A stretch of DNA of 64,000 bases from SHVO01 sp041906145 (GCA_041906145.1 JAYRJU010000003.1:248001-312000); one strand, 5' to 3'. Positions 1 through 7,660 are shown, counted from the first letter of the stretch. Notes: generated by a model not told the origin, from the letters alone. Numbers and translations: made by a program.

Positions 1-462
1 GCTTTCGAAAACACGAATGGCCCGCTTTATAAGCGCCTGTTCGCCGCGCTGGCAGCCGGTGACGCCGCCGGCGGGGATAAACGCGGGCGCCAATCCGCGG
101 CGCTCAAGGTGCTGCGCAAGAATGCGGGTTATCAAGGCCTCAGCGACACCATGATCGACCTTCGTGTCGACGACGCGGCCGATCCTATGTCTGAGATGCG
201 CCGCCTTATCGACCTCCATGAACTCTATTTCTTCACCGGCGATTGCCCGCGCCTGCCTCTTGAAGGTCATGTGCTCGAAACCGTGCGCGCTATCCTGCGC
301 AAGGCGGGCCGCGCGGATCAATTCCCGCCGGGATGGAGCACCGAACTTGGGCGCGCGATCGATAATTTCATCGGGTGCGAGAACCTCGAAGAGCGTTTCG
401 ATCTCAACAGCCGCGCCATCGACCAACGCGCGCTCGATCATCTCGTGGCTCAGTATCTCTAG
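1..462 (+). CDS. DUF1028 family protein, C-terminal part (5' end outside window)
   Basis: The frame is open from the first base and ends at TAG 460-462, giving 153 visible residues. The family signature AAGDAAGGDKRGRQS (about 20-34) followed by IDLRVDDAADP is typical of DUF1028, a family with an Ntn-hydrolase-like fold and no settled biochemical role. The tail after about residue 65 (HELYFFTGD and an Asp/Leu-rich helical stretch) matches the C-terminal extension found in many members. The N-terminus, which would carry the putative catalytic residue, is missing, so activity cannot be judged. No terminator is obvious in the 108 bases before the next gene. Family assignment is secure from the signature; function is unknown. 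Confidence 0.8.
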   Translation, partial: AFENTNGPLYKRLFAALAAGDAAGGDKRGRQSAALKVLRKNAGYQGLSDTMIDLRVDDAADPMSEMRRLIDLHELYFFTGDCPRLPLEGHVLETVRAILRKAGRADQFPPGWSTELGRAIDNFIGCENLEERFDLNSRAIDQRALDHLVAQYL

Positions 463-570
463 GCGCGCGAGTCAACACACGCGCACCACGTGAGACTGTC
501 CTCGCGCCCCTTGAACATTTTTCGCCGCGTCGCCGTTTAAGCGCGTGTCCTTTTTCGCGGCGGGAGTGTC

Positions 571-1233
571 ATGTCCACACGGCGGAACACCTATTGCGCG
601 GTTCTCCTGTCATTTGCCCTTGGAAGCTGTTCCGCCTACCGCGAGGTTCGTAATTGGTGGACCGATGAGTCCGGCCCGACGGAAAAAGAGTGGGCCGAGT
701 TCCGCGCGCTCTACGCACATGAGAACGACCCGCCGCCGCCCGCGCGGGCGGAAATAGCGCCCCTGGCGCCCCGCGCGACACCAATCCCTGAAGCGCGGCC
801 GACCCCGCCCGCACCGCAAGCGCCGCCCCGCGCCGTCCGCCCCCGGATCGCGAAGGTAACGCCGCCGCCCGCGCCGCCGCTTGCCGCCCCGCCCTCCGTG
901 CGCGACGCACCCGCCGTAGGCGGCGCGCCCGCCGAAGCTGAACCGCCCGCCCCGGTGGAAGTGGCGATCCTCTCGCCCAGCCTCAAATCCGTCGCCGGCA
1001 TGAGCGAAGCGCGTCTGCGTCAAACCCTCGGCGAACCGTCGTCGGCGACACAAAAGGGCGCGCAGAAAATCTGGCGCTATGTCGGCAACGGTTGCTCCGT
1101 CGAGATTGTCTTTTTCTTGGACGTCACCCGGAATACCTATGCGGCGCTCGATTACAGAACGTTGGAACGCGACGGCAGCGTTTCCGCGCGCCCGTGTCTG
1201 CGTTATGCGCCGCCCACGGGCCAAAGCGGTTGA
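571..1233 (+). CDS. Predicted lipoprotein with Pro/Ala-rich linker
   Basis: The 220-residue product starts at ATG 571 with GGGAG at 562-566 only four bases upstream. A short signal peptide ends in a lipobox (LGSC, Cys20), so the protein is probably a membrane-anchored lipoprotein. Residues about 48-130 are rich in Pro, Ala and Arg and look like a disordered spacer. The C-terminal 75 residues (LRQTLGEPSSATQ, IWRYVGNGCSVEIVFFLD, a late Cys in RPCLRY) resemble the small SmpA/BamE-like 'tracking of substitution' folds common in alphaproteobacterial lipoproteins, but this is impression only. Two cysteines in that domain could form a disulphide. No function can be named. Confidence 0.75.
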   Translation: MSTRRNTYCAVLLSFALGSCSAYREVRNWWTDESGPTEKEWAEFRALYAHENDPPPPARAEIAPLAPRATPIPEARPTPPAPQAPPRAVRPRIAKVTPPPAPPLAAPPSVRDAPAVGGAPAEAEPPAPVEVAILSPSLKSVAGMSEARLRQTLGEPSSATQKGAQKIWRYVGNGCSVEIVFFLDVTRNTYAALDYRTLERDGSVSARPCLRYAPPTGQSG

Positions 1234-1416
1234 CCCTGCACGCGCAGCGTCCCCGCACCCGTTCCCCGCGAAAGCTAACAGCGCTTTAATCGCTTTTCGC
1301 TACCGCCGCGATCAGCGCCCGGGAACAACAATTCTCCCTGGCTAGACGCGCATCGCCGCGCTCCTCACAAAGAACGCCGGGGCGCATTTCCCACACGCTT
1401 TTCTTTGACACCGTCC

Positions 1417-1436
1417 GACGCCGGCCCGCCGGCGTC
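1417..1436 (+). terminator. Perfect 8-bp hairpin before the beta-helix gene
   Basis: GACGCCGG (1417-1424) pairs with CCGGCGTC (1429-1436) around a CCCG loop. It lies 183 bases after the lipoprotein stop and 20 bases before the preferred TTG start of the next gene. There is no T-tract, so it may be a weak terminator or a 5'-leader hairpin. Its position argues against the upstream TTG at 1405 being used as a start. Confidence 0.4.
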
Positions 1437-1455
1437 ACTGGCATGGAGCTGTAAA

Positions 1456-3099
1456 TTGCATAGTCGAATCTCCTCTTCCTTTGCTCTCGGTGTCCTTTTC
1501 GCGGGCCTTGCGGGGTCCGCGCATGCCGCTGACATTCTTGTCGGTCCAACCCGCGCCACCAAGACGCTCGCCGCCGCGGTCGCCGCCGCGCGGTCCGGCG
1601 ACCGCATCCTTCTCGACGCCGGCACCTATCTCGACGACACCGCCAACGTGAATGTGCCCATGACCATCGAAGGCGCGGGCGGCGGCGCGACGTTGTCGAT
1701 GACGAAGAATATCTCCAACGGCAAAGGCATCATCGTCACAAACGCGAACGTGACCTTGCGCAACCTCACCCTCCAAGGCGCGAAGGTCGTGGACGCCAAT
1801 GGCGCCGGCATCCGTCTCCAGGCGGGGGCCGTCACCGTCGACAACGTCTCTTTCGTCAACAATCAGAACGGCATCCTCACCAACGCCAATCCCGCCGCGA
1901 CCCTCACCATCACCGGGTCGCGTTTCACCGGCAACGGCAGCGGCACGGGCTACACGCACGCCATCTACGCCAACGAGATCGGACAGCTCACCGTCACCGG
2001 CAGCACCTTCAGCGCCCAGAACGCCGGCCACAGCATCAAGAGCCGCGCGCTCAAGACCACCATCGTTCAAACCGTGATCGACGACGGCGTCACCGGGTCG
2101 AGCGCCTACGCGATCGATCTTTCAAACGGCGGCGTCGGCGTTGTCGACGGCGTCACCATCACCCAGGGCGCGAAGACCCAGAACCCGGCCATGATCGGCT
2201 ACGGCAGCGAAGGCGGCCTCAAGGCCGCCAACAGCCTCACGGTGCGCAACTCGGGCTTCACGAACCAGCTCTCGTCGCCCTCGTCGTCGGCGGTTTATAA
2301 TTTCACCACCACCGTCAGCGCCGCGCTCACCGGCAACACGTTCACAAACGTCGCCTTACCGCTGCGGGGCCCCGGCACGGTCTCTTCGGCGCTGGTCGCG
2401 ACAGCCGGCGCGACGATGCGCCAGGCTTCCGTCTTCTCGACCAGCCAGGCGGACACGGTGTCCTATCTTCGTTTTTTCAATACCGGCGGCGCCGCCGGTT
2501 CCGTCACCGTCACCCTCAACAATGCCTCAACCGGCGCCAAACTCGCGCAGTGGCAAAGCCCGAGCATCCCGGCGAACGCCTCTTTGCAGGTGCCGGTCGG
2601 CACGATTGAAGCCGCCGGCGGTATCACGGCAAAACCGCCGTTCTACGCGGTCGCGGTTGCGGCTGGTTTCACGGGTACGTTCCAGCACATCGTGTACCGC
2701 TCCGGCGCCTACGCCAATCTCAGCAGCTGCGACACCGGCCTGACCGCCAACGCGGGGAAGCTCTCGAACGTGAACAGCTCCCAGTTCGACGGCTCTTACG
2801 CCAGCACGCTCGTTTTCTACAATGGGGGAGGCACAGCCACGACCGTATCCGTCGGCGTTTTCGATGGCCGCACCGGCACGCGCCTCGGCACCGATACGAC
2901 CCCGTCCATCGCGCCGGGCGGCCAGGTGACGCTCAACGCAGCCGCGGTGGAAGCCGGCGCGCGGATCACGCCCAGTTCTGCGATCAAGGACTACGTTTTG
3001 AAAGTGGAAAGCGCCTTCACCGGCACCGTGCAGCACCTGGTGAATAACCAGATCGCCGGCGTCTTGACGGACATGACCGCGGCGTGTCCACTGAAGTGA
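1456..3099 (+). CDS. Secreted right-handed beta-helix protein with duplicated C-terminal module
   Basis: I start this at TTG 1456 (547 residues) because GGAG sits at 1445-1448 with seven bases of spacing and the result is a clean signal peptide ending SAHA before ADILVG. The open frame extends to TTG 1405, but that version places a poor extension before the signal. After the signal come DUF1565/pectate-lyase-type coils rich in Asn and Thr (TLRNLTLQGA, VTVDNVSFVNNQNG, LTITGSRFTGNG, LTVTGSTFSAQNAGH), the pattern of parallel beta-helix surface or extracellular proteins. From about nucleotide 2431 two homologous beta-rich modules follow, each ending in a Cys. No catalytic lyase residues are recognisable, so an enzymatic role is not assigned. 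Confidence 0.8.
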   Translation: MHSRISSSFALGVLFAGLAGSAHAADILVGPTRATKTLAAAVAAARSGDRILLDAGTYLDDTANVNVPMTIEGAGGGATLSMTKNISNGKGIIVTNANVTLRNLTLQGAKVVDANGAGIRLQAGAVTVDNVSFVNNQNGILTNANPAATLTITGSRFTGNGSGTGYTHAIYANEIGQLTVTGSTFSAQNAGHSIKSRALKTTIVQTVIDDGVTGSSAYAIDLSNGGVGVVDGVTITQGAKTQNPAMIGYGSEGGLKAANSLTVRNSGFTNQLSSPSSSAVYNFTTTVSAALTGNTFTNVALPLRGPGTVSSALVATAGATMRQASVFSTSQADTVSYLRFFNTGGAAGSVTVTLNNASTGAKLAQWQSPSIPANASLQVPVGTIEAAGGITAKPPFYAVAVAAGFTGTFQHIVYRSGAYANLSSCDTGLTANAGKLSNVNSSQFDGSYASTLVFYNGGGTATTVSVGVFDGRTGTRLGTDTTPSIAPGGQVTLNAAAVEAGARITPSSAIKDYVLKVESAFTGTVQHLVNNQIAGVLTDMTAACPLK

Positions 3100-3109
3100 T
3101 CCACGTTCC

Positions 3110-3139
3110 AAGAAGGGCGCTTCACGGGGCGCCCTTCTT
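3110..3139 (+). terminator. Rho-independent-type hairpin
   Basis: An 11-bp perfect stem (3110-3120 with 3129-3139, AAGAAGGGCGC/GCGCCCTTCTT) with an eight-base loop lies 10 bases after the beta-helix stop codon. The 3' arm itself ends in TTCTT and is followed by CACTTCT, so it is a plausible terminator although the T-run is short. Confidence 0.65.
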
Positions 3140-3157
3140 CACTTCTAGGCCCGCCAG

Positions 3158-3736
3158 ATGAACCCCGACATCGCCGACGTTCCCCTCAAGCGCGCCTATC
3201 GGTTGATCAATCACGGTCCGACGGTGCTCGTCTCCGCCCGGCACGGCGGCATCGATAACGTCATGGCCGCGGCCTGGTGCTGCGGTCTCGACTACGATCC
3301 GCCGAAGCTCACCGTCGTCATCGCGCAAGGCACCAAGACGCGCGAGCTGGTCGAAAAAAGCGGCGCCTTCGCCATTCAAGTGCCCACCGTGCGCCAATTG
3401 CATCTCACGGACGATGTCGGCACGCACAGTATGCTGGAGGACCCCGGCAAGCTCCCCCGTTTCGGTGTGAAGCTCTTTGCCATATCCGGCTATGAGCTGC
3501 CCTTTGTCGAAGGCTGCTCCGCCTGGCTCGCCTGCAAGCTCGTCCCCGAACCCCATAACCAGGACGCCTACGATCTCTTCATCGGCGAGGTGGTCGGCGC
3601 GTGGGCCGATCAGCGGGTCTTCAAGGACGGCCGCTGGCTGTTTGAAACCGCCGATCCTGGCCTGCGCAGTCTGCACCATGTCGCGGGCGGCCACTACTAT
3701 GCCGTCGGCGAGGGTATGTCCGCCAAGACGCGTTAG
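3158..3736 (+). CDS. Flavin reductase-like (FMN-binding split-barrel) protein
   Basis: The 192-residue product matches the flavin reductase-like domain: an early PTVLVSARHGGIDNVMAAAWC strand pair, then LTVVIAQGTKTRELVEKSGAFAI with the Thr/Lys residues that contact FMN phosphate, and a later GEVVGAWADQRV strand. Members reduce flavins or act as small FMN proteins in the cytosol. There is no linked oxygenase here, so the substrate is unknown. The 3' end overlaps the convergent ATP-grasp gene by four bases. The family call is firm and the physiological role open. Confidence 0.85.
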   Translation: MNPDIADVPLKRAYRLINHGPTVLVSARHGGIDNVMAAAWCCGLDYDPPKLTVVIAQGTKTRELVEKSGAFAIQVPTVRQLHLTDDVGTHSMLEDPGKLPRFGVKLFAISGYELPFVEGCSAWLACKLVPEPHNQDAYDLFIGEVVGAWADQRVFKDGRWLFETADPGLRSLHHVAGGHYYAVGEGMSAKTR

Positions 3737-4776
3737 AGCTTCCAGGCCTGCGCCAGCATGTCGGTCAGCAGCTCGCCATAGCTCCACCCCATGGCGCGCG
3801 CCGCGATGGTCGACAAACTATCTTGATCCGCGCGGCCCGGACGGCCCGCGCCCGTCAGGTTGGGCTTCATATTCAAATCAAAAAGACGCAAGACGCCGTG
3901 TTCATCGGCCCGGCAATCGATGCGGATCGGGGCGCGGGCCTTCATAAGCCGCGCCGCGGTCACGCACTGCTCCACCATGCGCAGGACAGCGGACGCGGCT
4001 TGTTCTTCGCCTGTCAGGGCGCGGCTGTTGCGGGTCACCGCCACGACGCCGTTATAAGGCGCGACGCCCTCATGATGATTGAACCGCAGCACTGGCGGCA
4101 GCGCGATGACCTCGCCGTCCGCCCGGGGCAGAACCGTCACCGTCATCTCCGCGCCGCTTAAGTATTGCTCGATCATGACCGTCTCGCCGAAGCGGGCGGA
4201 GGCGATGAGGGCCTGTGCGGCCTCCCGCAGCGCGGCCACGTCGTTCACGCGGCTCACGCCCTGGCTTCCGCGTCCGCGGATCGGTTTCACGACCAGCGGG
4301 AAGTGCAGATCGCGGTCTCGCAAAGTGTCAGTGGTCAGGGAGTCAATTTCTGCGCGCCCCGCCAATACTGAAGCGGGCAGGGGCAGGCCGTTGTCCCGCA
4401 GCAGCGCATTGGTGGCGAATTTGTCGTCGCCCGCTTGTTGCGCCGCGGGAAGCTGACCGACGATCCAATGCGTGCCGAGCACCCGCTCCAGCGGATGGCC
4501 CTCGAACAGCACCGTGTTCGCCCAAAACACAGCCGCGCCGCGTTCGATCGCGGTTTGAATACCCGCCTGCGTATCCGGAAAAACCCAGTCCGTCGGCGCC
4601 GACGGGTCGGGATGCGGGGCAGGCGTCAGCACGTCGAGGCCGCGCTCCCGCAGGCAGAAACCGATATCCGCGCCGCTGTCCGAATATCCGCCCGGCTTGG
4701 CGTCCTTACGCAGCCCGCCGATCTCGGGCGGCGGCAGCGCCTGGTACAGGATCGCGACAGGCGCAGGGACGGTCAT
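3733..4776 (-). CDS. ATP-grasp ligase, D-Ala-D-Ala ligase/carboxylase-like
   Basis: 347 residues. The core ATP-grasp signs are visible: FPLVVKPIRGRGSQGV (lysine and Gly-rich loop over ATP), VMIEQYLSGAEMTVTVL, and the metal-binding end RIDCRADE...LFDLNMKPNLTG. The N-terminal part (GGYSDSGADIGFCLRERGLDV) resembles the pre-ATP-grasp domain of amino-acid or peptide ligases. These enzymes join a carboxylate to an amine through an acyl phosphate. Its ATG is six bases after the stop of the MHS transporter, so the two are almost certainly one transcript with coupled translation. The pairing suggests ligase product or substrate is moved by the transporter (inference). The exact substrate cannot be read from the sequence. 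Confidence 0.85.
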   Translation of the reverse strand: MTVPAPVAILYQALPPPEIGGLRKDAKPGGYSDSGADIGFCLRERGLDVLTPAPHPDPSAPTDWVFPDTQAGIQTAIERGAAVFWANTVLFEGHPLERVLGTHWIVGQLPAAQQAGDDKFATNALLRDNGLPLPASVLAGRAEIDSLTTDTLRDRDLHFPLVVKPIRGRGSQGVSRVNDVAALREAAQALIASARFGETVMIEQYLSGAEMTVTVLPRADGEVIALPPVLRFNHHEGVAPYNGVVAVTRNSRALTGEEQAASAVLRMVEQCVTAARLMKARAPIRIDCRADEHGVLRLFDLNMKPNLTGAGRPGRADQDSLSTIAARAMGWSYGELLTDMLAQAWKL

Positions 4777-4782
4777 CGCGGC

Positions 4783-6114
4783 TCACGATGTGGATGTCGT
4801 TTTGTCCGTATCCAACATGTTGATGCCGGCCGTCTCGCGCATCGTGACCGCGGCGAACAGCGCAAGGGCCGAGACCGCGACGATGTAGTAGGCGGGCGAC
4901 AGCTTGTCCGCCGTGTTCAACAGCAGCCACGTGCCGACGAACGGCGCCGTGCCGCCGAACAGCGTATAGCCGATATTGAAGCTCATCGTCGCGCCGGTAA
5001 CGCGCGTGCGCGCCGGGAACATCTCCACCACCGCGATCCCGAACGTGCCCCAGAAGAAGCCATAATTCATGCCGAGCAGCGCCTGCCCCAGCAAAGCGGA
5101 GCCGAACGTCGCGCTGCTGGCCAGCATGAAGGCGGGGATGGTGAGGATCAGGCTCAGCACGATCGTGGTGATGATCACCGGCTTGCGTCCATACCGGTCC
5201 GATAGCGAGCCCCCGGCCCAATAGCTGGCGAAGGCGATGAACATCGCGATCCCGTTGGACAGCAGCGCGTCTCCGCGCGGAAGGCCCGTTTCCACCAGGT
5301 AGGTCACGAAATAGCCGCTCAGCGAATAGAAACCGAGCGAGGAGAACGCCGCCAGCCCGAACGCGCGCACCATCGACCCGGTCTGAAGGGTCGCCGCTTC
5401 GCGCAAGGGCGAGGTGGGGATGCCGTCGGCGGCCGCGACTTTTTCAAACGCCGGCGACTCGTCCACGATCCGGCGGATATACAAGCCGATCAGCGCCAGC
5501 GGGCCGCCGAGCAGGAACGGGATGCGCCAGCCCCACGACTGATAGTCCTCGGCCGACAGTCCGTTCGAGAACGCGAGCACCACGGCGGCGGCGGCCACCG
5601 GCGCCGCCGTTGAGAATGAGAAGGTGAACGCGACGTAGCGCCCGCGATGGCGCGGCGGCGCGTGTTCGGCCACGAAGGAATTGGAACTGACGGTCTCGCC
5701 TGCCGCGGACAAACCTTGCATCAGGCGGCAGACGACGAGAAGCACCGGCGCGAGGATGCCGATCTGCGCGTATGTCGGAAGAAGGCCGATGCCGACCGTC
5801 GCGCCGCCCATCAGGAGGATGACAATGGACAGCACGCGCCGCCGGCCGATTTTGTCGCCCAGCGTTCCGAACACGTAGGCCCCGGCGGGGCGCGCCAGGA
5901 ATCCGACCGAATAGATCGCGAACGTGGCCAGGATCGCGGTCGCCTGGTTCTCCGCCGGAAAGAACAAGGCCGCGATCGTCGCCGCCGAGTACGCATAGAC
6001 CACAAAGTCATACCATTCGACGAACTGCCCGATCGCCGCGGACGCCAGAACGCGTTTGAACGAAAGGTTTTTATCGGTCGCGAGGGGTGCCTGCGTCACG
6101 TCCAGATCCGTCAT
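4783..6114 (-). CDS. MFS transporter, metabolite:H+ symporter (MHS) family
   Basis: 443 residues with about 12 hydrophobic segments. It begins the first helix with the MHS-type QFVEWYDFVVYAYSA and carries MFS motif A twice, GTLGDKIGRRRVL after TM2 and GGSLSDRYGRKPVI in the middle loop, as expected for the duplicated 6+6 fold. MHS members import small organic acids, betaines or alpha-ketoglutarate with protons. It is the first gene of a two-gene minus-strand operon with an ATP-grasp ligase. Two direct repeats of TTGGGGACG (minus strand) lie 42-70 bases upstream of the start and could be operator sites. Substrate is unknown. Confidence 0.9.
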   Translation of the reverse strand: MTDLDVTQAPLATDKNLSFKRVLASAAIGQFVEWYDFVVYAYSAATIAALFFPAENQATAILATFAIYSVGFLARPAGAYVFGTLGDKIGRRRVLSIVILLMGGATVGIGLLPTYAQIGILAPVLLVVCRLMQGLSAAGETVSSNSFVAEHAPPRHRGRYVAFTFSFSTAAPVAAAAVVLAFSNGLSAEDYQSWGWRIPFLLGGPLALIGLYIRRIVDESPAFEKVAAADGIPTSPLREAATLQTGSMVRAFGLAAFSSLGFYSLSGYFVTYLVETGLPRGDALLSNGIAMFIAFASYWAGGSLSDRYGRKPVIITTIVLSLILTIPAFMLASSATFGSALLGQALLGMNYGFFWGTFGIAVVEMFPARTRVTGATMSFNIGYTLFGGTAPFVGTWLLLNTADKLSPAYYIVAVSALALFAAVTMRETAGINMLDTDKTTSTS

Positions 6115-6155
6115 GTTGTTATTTTTCCGAAAGCGGTCTTTACCACACCGCGCGG

Positions 6156-6184
6156 CGTCCCCAAAATGTTACAAACGTCCCCAA
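6156..6184 (-). promoter_or_regulatory. Twin TTGGGGACG direct repeats upstream of the MHS operon
   Basis: On the minus strand TTGGGGACG occurs at 6184-6176 and again at 6164-6156, exactly 20 bases apart, that is about two helical turns on one DNA face. They sit upstream of the transporter start at 6114. The geometry suggests a dimeric or tandem operator, but no regulator is identified and the area borders a repeat-rich islet, so chance or repeat decay remains possible. Confidence 0.3.
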
Positions 6185-6335
6185 TATATTGACGCGCGGG
6201 CCGGTTTGCGATAGGATCGGACCTGCTTTCGCGCATCCAGCCGTCGCGCGCCGGCGCGCTCTTTGACATTGTGAATCGAGGATGTTTCCCACGCGCGGCC
6301 GCGACTCCCGGCCGCGCGCCGCTTGCGGGGCCGTC

Positions 6336-6434
6336 TGCAGCATAATGCAGCATGACTGCAGCATGACCGCCGCGAGGCCTAACGCGCTGATCCCAAACAC
6401 CGCTTCGCCTCTTGCAGCATGCAGCATGCAGCAT
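6336..6434. repeat. TGCAGCAT short repeats, partly tandem
   Basis: TGCAGCAT starts at 6336, 6346, 6357, 6413, 6420 and 6427. The last three are a perfect tandem array of the heptamer TGCAGCA (6413-6433). The first three are separated by two- or three-base spacers. They could be a slippage-grown microsatellite or protein-binding sites. Confidence 0.75.
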
Positions 6435-6675
6435 GGAGAAATATGATAAAGCGCGAACACGTCGCCCGATGTCGCCCGGATGTCGCCCACCCCGATTTTT
6501 CAGCTAACTGTTTGTAGGCAGCGACGGAATCGGAACATGTCGCCCGTCGCCCATGTCGCCCCCATAGGCCAACTAATACGTAGACCACCGCTGGAATTCG
6601 CGGCTCGGCATGGGCTGTCCCTACGATCGCGAGCAGCGCACAACAGGCCCCAGCTAGCGCCGACTGAGTTCGCAA
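6379..6675 (-). pseudogene. Possible remnant of a secreted protein gene running into repeats
   Basis: A minus-strand frame from TTG 6675 opens with a very good signal peptide (about MRTQSALAGACCALLAIVG, cleavage after AHA, then EPRIPAVV). After about residue 32 the frame runs straight through the GGGCGACAT and TGCTGCA repeats and becomes Cys/His-rich without domain character. GAGG lies four bases before the TTG. I read it as the front end of a secreted-protein gene whose body was replaced or lost at the repeat block. It could also be chance. Confidence 0.25.
6460..6561. repeat. ATGTCGCCC short repeats in two blocks
   Basis: Block one (6453-6493) reads GAACACGTCGCCC then ATGTCGCCC at 6469 and 6480. 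Block two (6531-6563) reads GAACATGTCGCCC (6537), GTCGCCC (6546) and ATGTCGCCC (6553). Both blocks begin with GAACA(C/T)GTCGCCC, so the larger unit itself seems duplicated. On the minus strand the unit is GGGCGACAT. Confidence 0.75.
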
Positions 6676-6757
6676 CCCGCCTCAGTGGAGGAGAGTCTGT
6701 TCAGGTTTTGCCCCTCAATAAACGAGGGCATCACGGGGAGCAGGTCAGCTGGCTCGG

Positions 6758-6925
6758 ATGGACGGTGCACAAACAACGCCCGATCGTGAGGTGGAAAGAC
6801 TCGAACTGCTCGATGAGCGCCTCGCTCAATTACTTAAGGTCGGCGCCGCCGTTCGAGTCGACATTGGCGCGAGGTTGAAAGGGCGCAAGAAGACGCTGGC
6901 ACAACCTCAAGCTAAGATCCATTGA
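6758..6925 (+). CDS. Small charged helical protein, 55 residues
   Basis: ATG 6758 to TGA 6925 encodes MDGAQTTPDREVERLELLDE and on to QAKIH. The central part alternates Leu and charged residues (EVERLELLDERLAQLLK, then RLKGRKKTLAQ), as in a short amphipathic helix with a basic tail, like small DNA- or RNA-binding accessory proteins. It ends three bases before the convergent DUF2971 gene, a tight tail-to-tail fit seen for real genes. No close ribosome site precedes it; GGGGAG at 6735-6740 is too far. The in-frame stop at 6719-6721 rules out an upstream extension to a longer protein. Function unknown. Confidence 0.35.
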   Translation: MDGAQTTPDREVERLELLDERLAQLLKVGAAVRVDIGARLKGRKKTLAQPQAKIH

Positions 6926-6928
6926 CCG

Positions 6929-7660
6929 TCACTGCAGCTTAGACGGCAGCTTGTATAATACCGATTGCTTGACGTTCTTGCTTGCAATGCCAAAGGATTT
7001 GATTGCGTGGGAGCGGATGGCTTCTACCGTTCCTTCCCCACACCGAGGATCGAGCGTAATCGTCTCGATAAGTCTTTTGGGGTCAATGGATATATTCAAG
7101 TAGTCCTCTTTATTCGGATCGTTCGGGAAAACCGCTATTACTCGAACTTCGTGTTCGTGTTTGAAAGCTGTGCGCTTGTGCATCCATGCCTGAGCAATAG
7201 CTCTACTGCGCAAACCAGAAGGACGCTGCTTCACTTCTCCCTGTAAAGCGCGTGCTTTCCTAACGAGTTTGGCGTCACTGAGGTATTCGACTTTTCCAAG
7301 ATAGACGTTTGCAGGCGTCAGCTCTAAGGCATCCTCAAGCTGCCGGAGTAGTTCCTGGGCGTTGATGCGAATGCGGACGCCCATCTGTGTAGGCGAGTAT
7401 ATCCGCCACAAAGCATCTGATCGCGATTCTTGCGATAAACAAATTCCAAAGACTCTTCTCTTTTCCTCAATTCTTTTCTCGGATTTTGGAAAGATATTTC
7501 TCAGCCAATAGGTCTCAAATGGGTCTTCCCATTTTTCGGGACTAATTAGCGCCAACTGTTTGTCTCGGTAGATACTTGCCAATCGCTCGAACGGCAGAAT
7601 GCGATATATCTTCGTCTGCGGTGTCGTAGATGGAAGAAGAGAAAAAACACGATCGGTCAA
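6929..7660 (-). CDS. DUF2971 domain protein
   Basis: 243 residues. The family hallmark is YRILPFERLASIYRDKQLALISPEKWEDPFE near the start (described by key residues: aromatic-rich strand, Leu-x-Leu-x-SP-x-KW-x-DPFE), followed by GICLSQESRSDALWRIYS and a strand with RVRIRINAQEL. DUF2971 proteins have no settled activity; they are scattered in accessory regions and near phage-defence genes, which fits this islet. The DNA is visibly richer in A/T and uses codons (for example TTT, AGA, ATA) rare in the flanking genes, suggesting transfer. It faces away from the XRE gene's start with 36 bases between them, so it may be co-transcribed behind it. Confidence 0.75.
   Translation of the reverse strand: MTDRVFSLLPSTTPQTKIYRILPFERLASIYRDKQLALISPEKWEDPFETYWLRNIFPKSEKRIEEKRRVFGICLSQESRSDALWRIYSPTQMGVRIRINAQELLRQLEDALELTPANVYLGKVEYLSDAKLVRKARALQGEVKQRPSGLRSRAIAQAWMHKRTAFKHEHEVRVIAVFPNDPNKEDYLNISIDPKRLIETITLDPRCGEGTVEAIRSHAIKSFGIASKNVKQSVLYKLPSKLQ

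Larger units (their letters stand above)
6115..6757. other. Repeat-rich non-coding stretch at the islet edge
   Basis: These 640 bases hold no convincing complete gene. They contain the twin TTGGGGACG sites, a block of TGCAGCA(T) repeats, a block of ATGTCGCCC repeats and one minus-strand reading frame with a signal-peptide-like N-terminus. Other open frames here run through the repeats and have Cys/His/Met-rich nonsense composition. The stretch looks like decayed accessory DNA rather than a regulatory region of a core gene. Confidence 0.6.

Noticed and set aside
1405..1455. TTG 1405 as start of the beta-helix protein
   Set aside because: It places a hairpin inside the coding region, has no ribosome site, and spoils the signal peptide that TTG 1456 gives.
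6336..6561. A CRISPR array
   Set aside because: The repeat units are only 7-9 bases, without regular spacers, and no cas gene is present.
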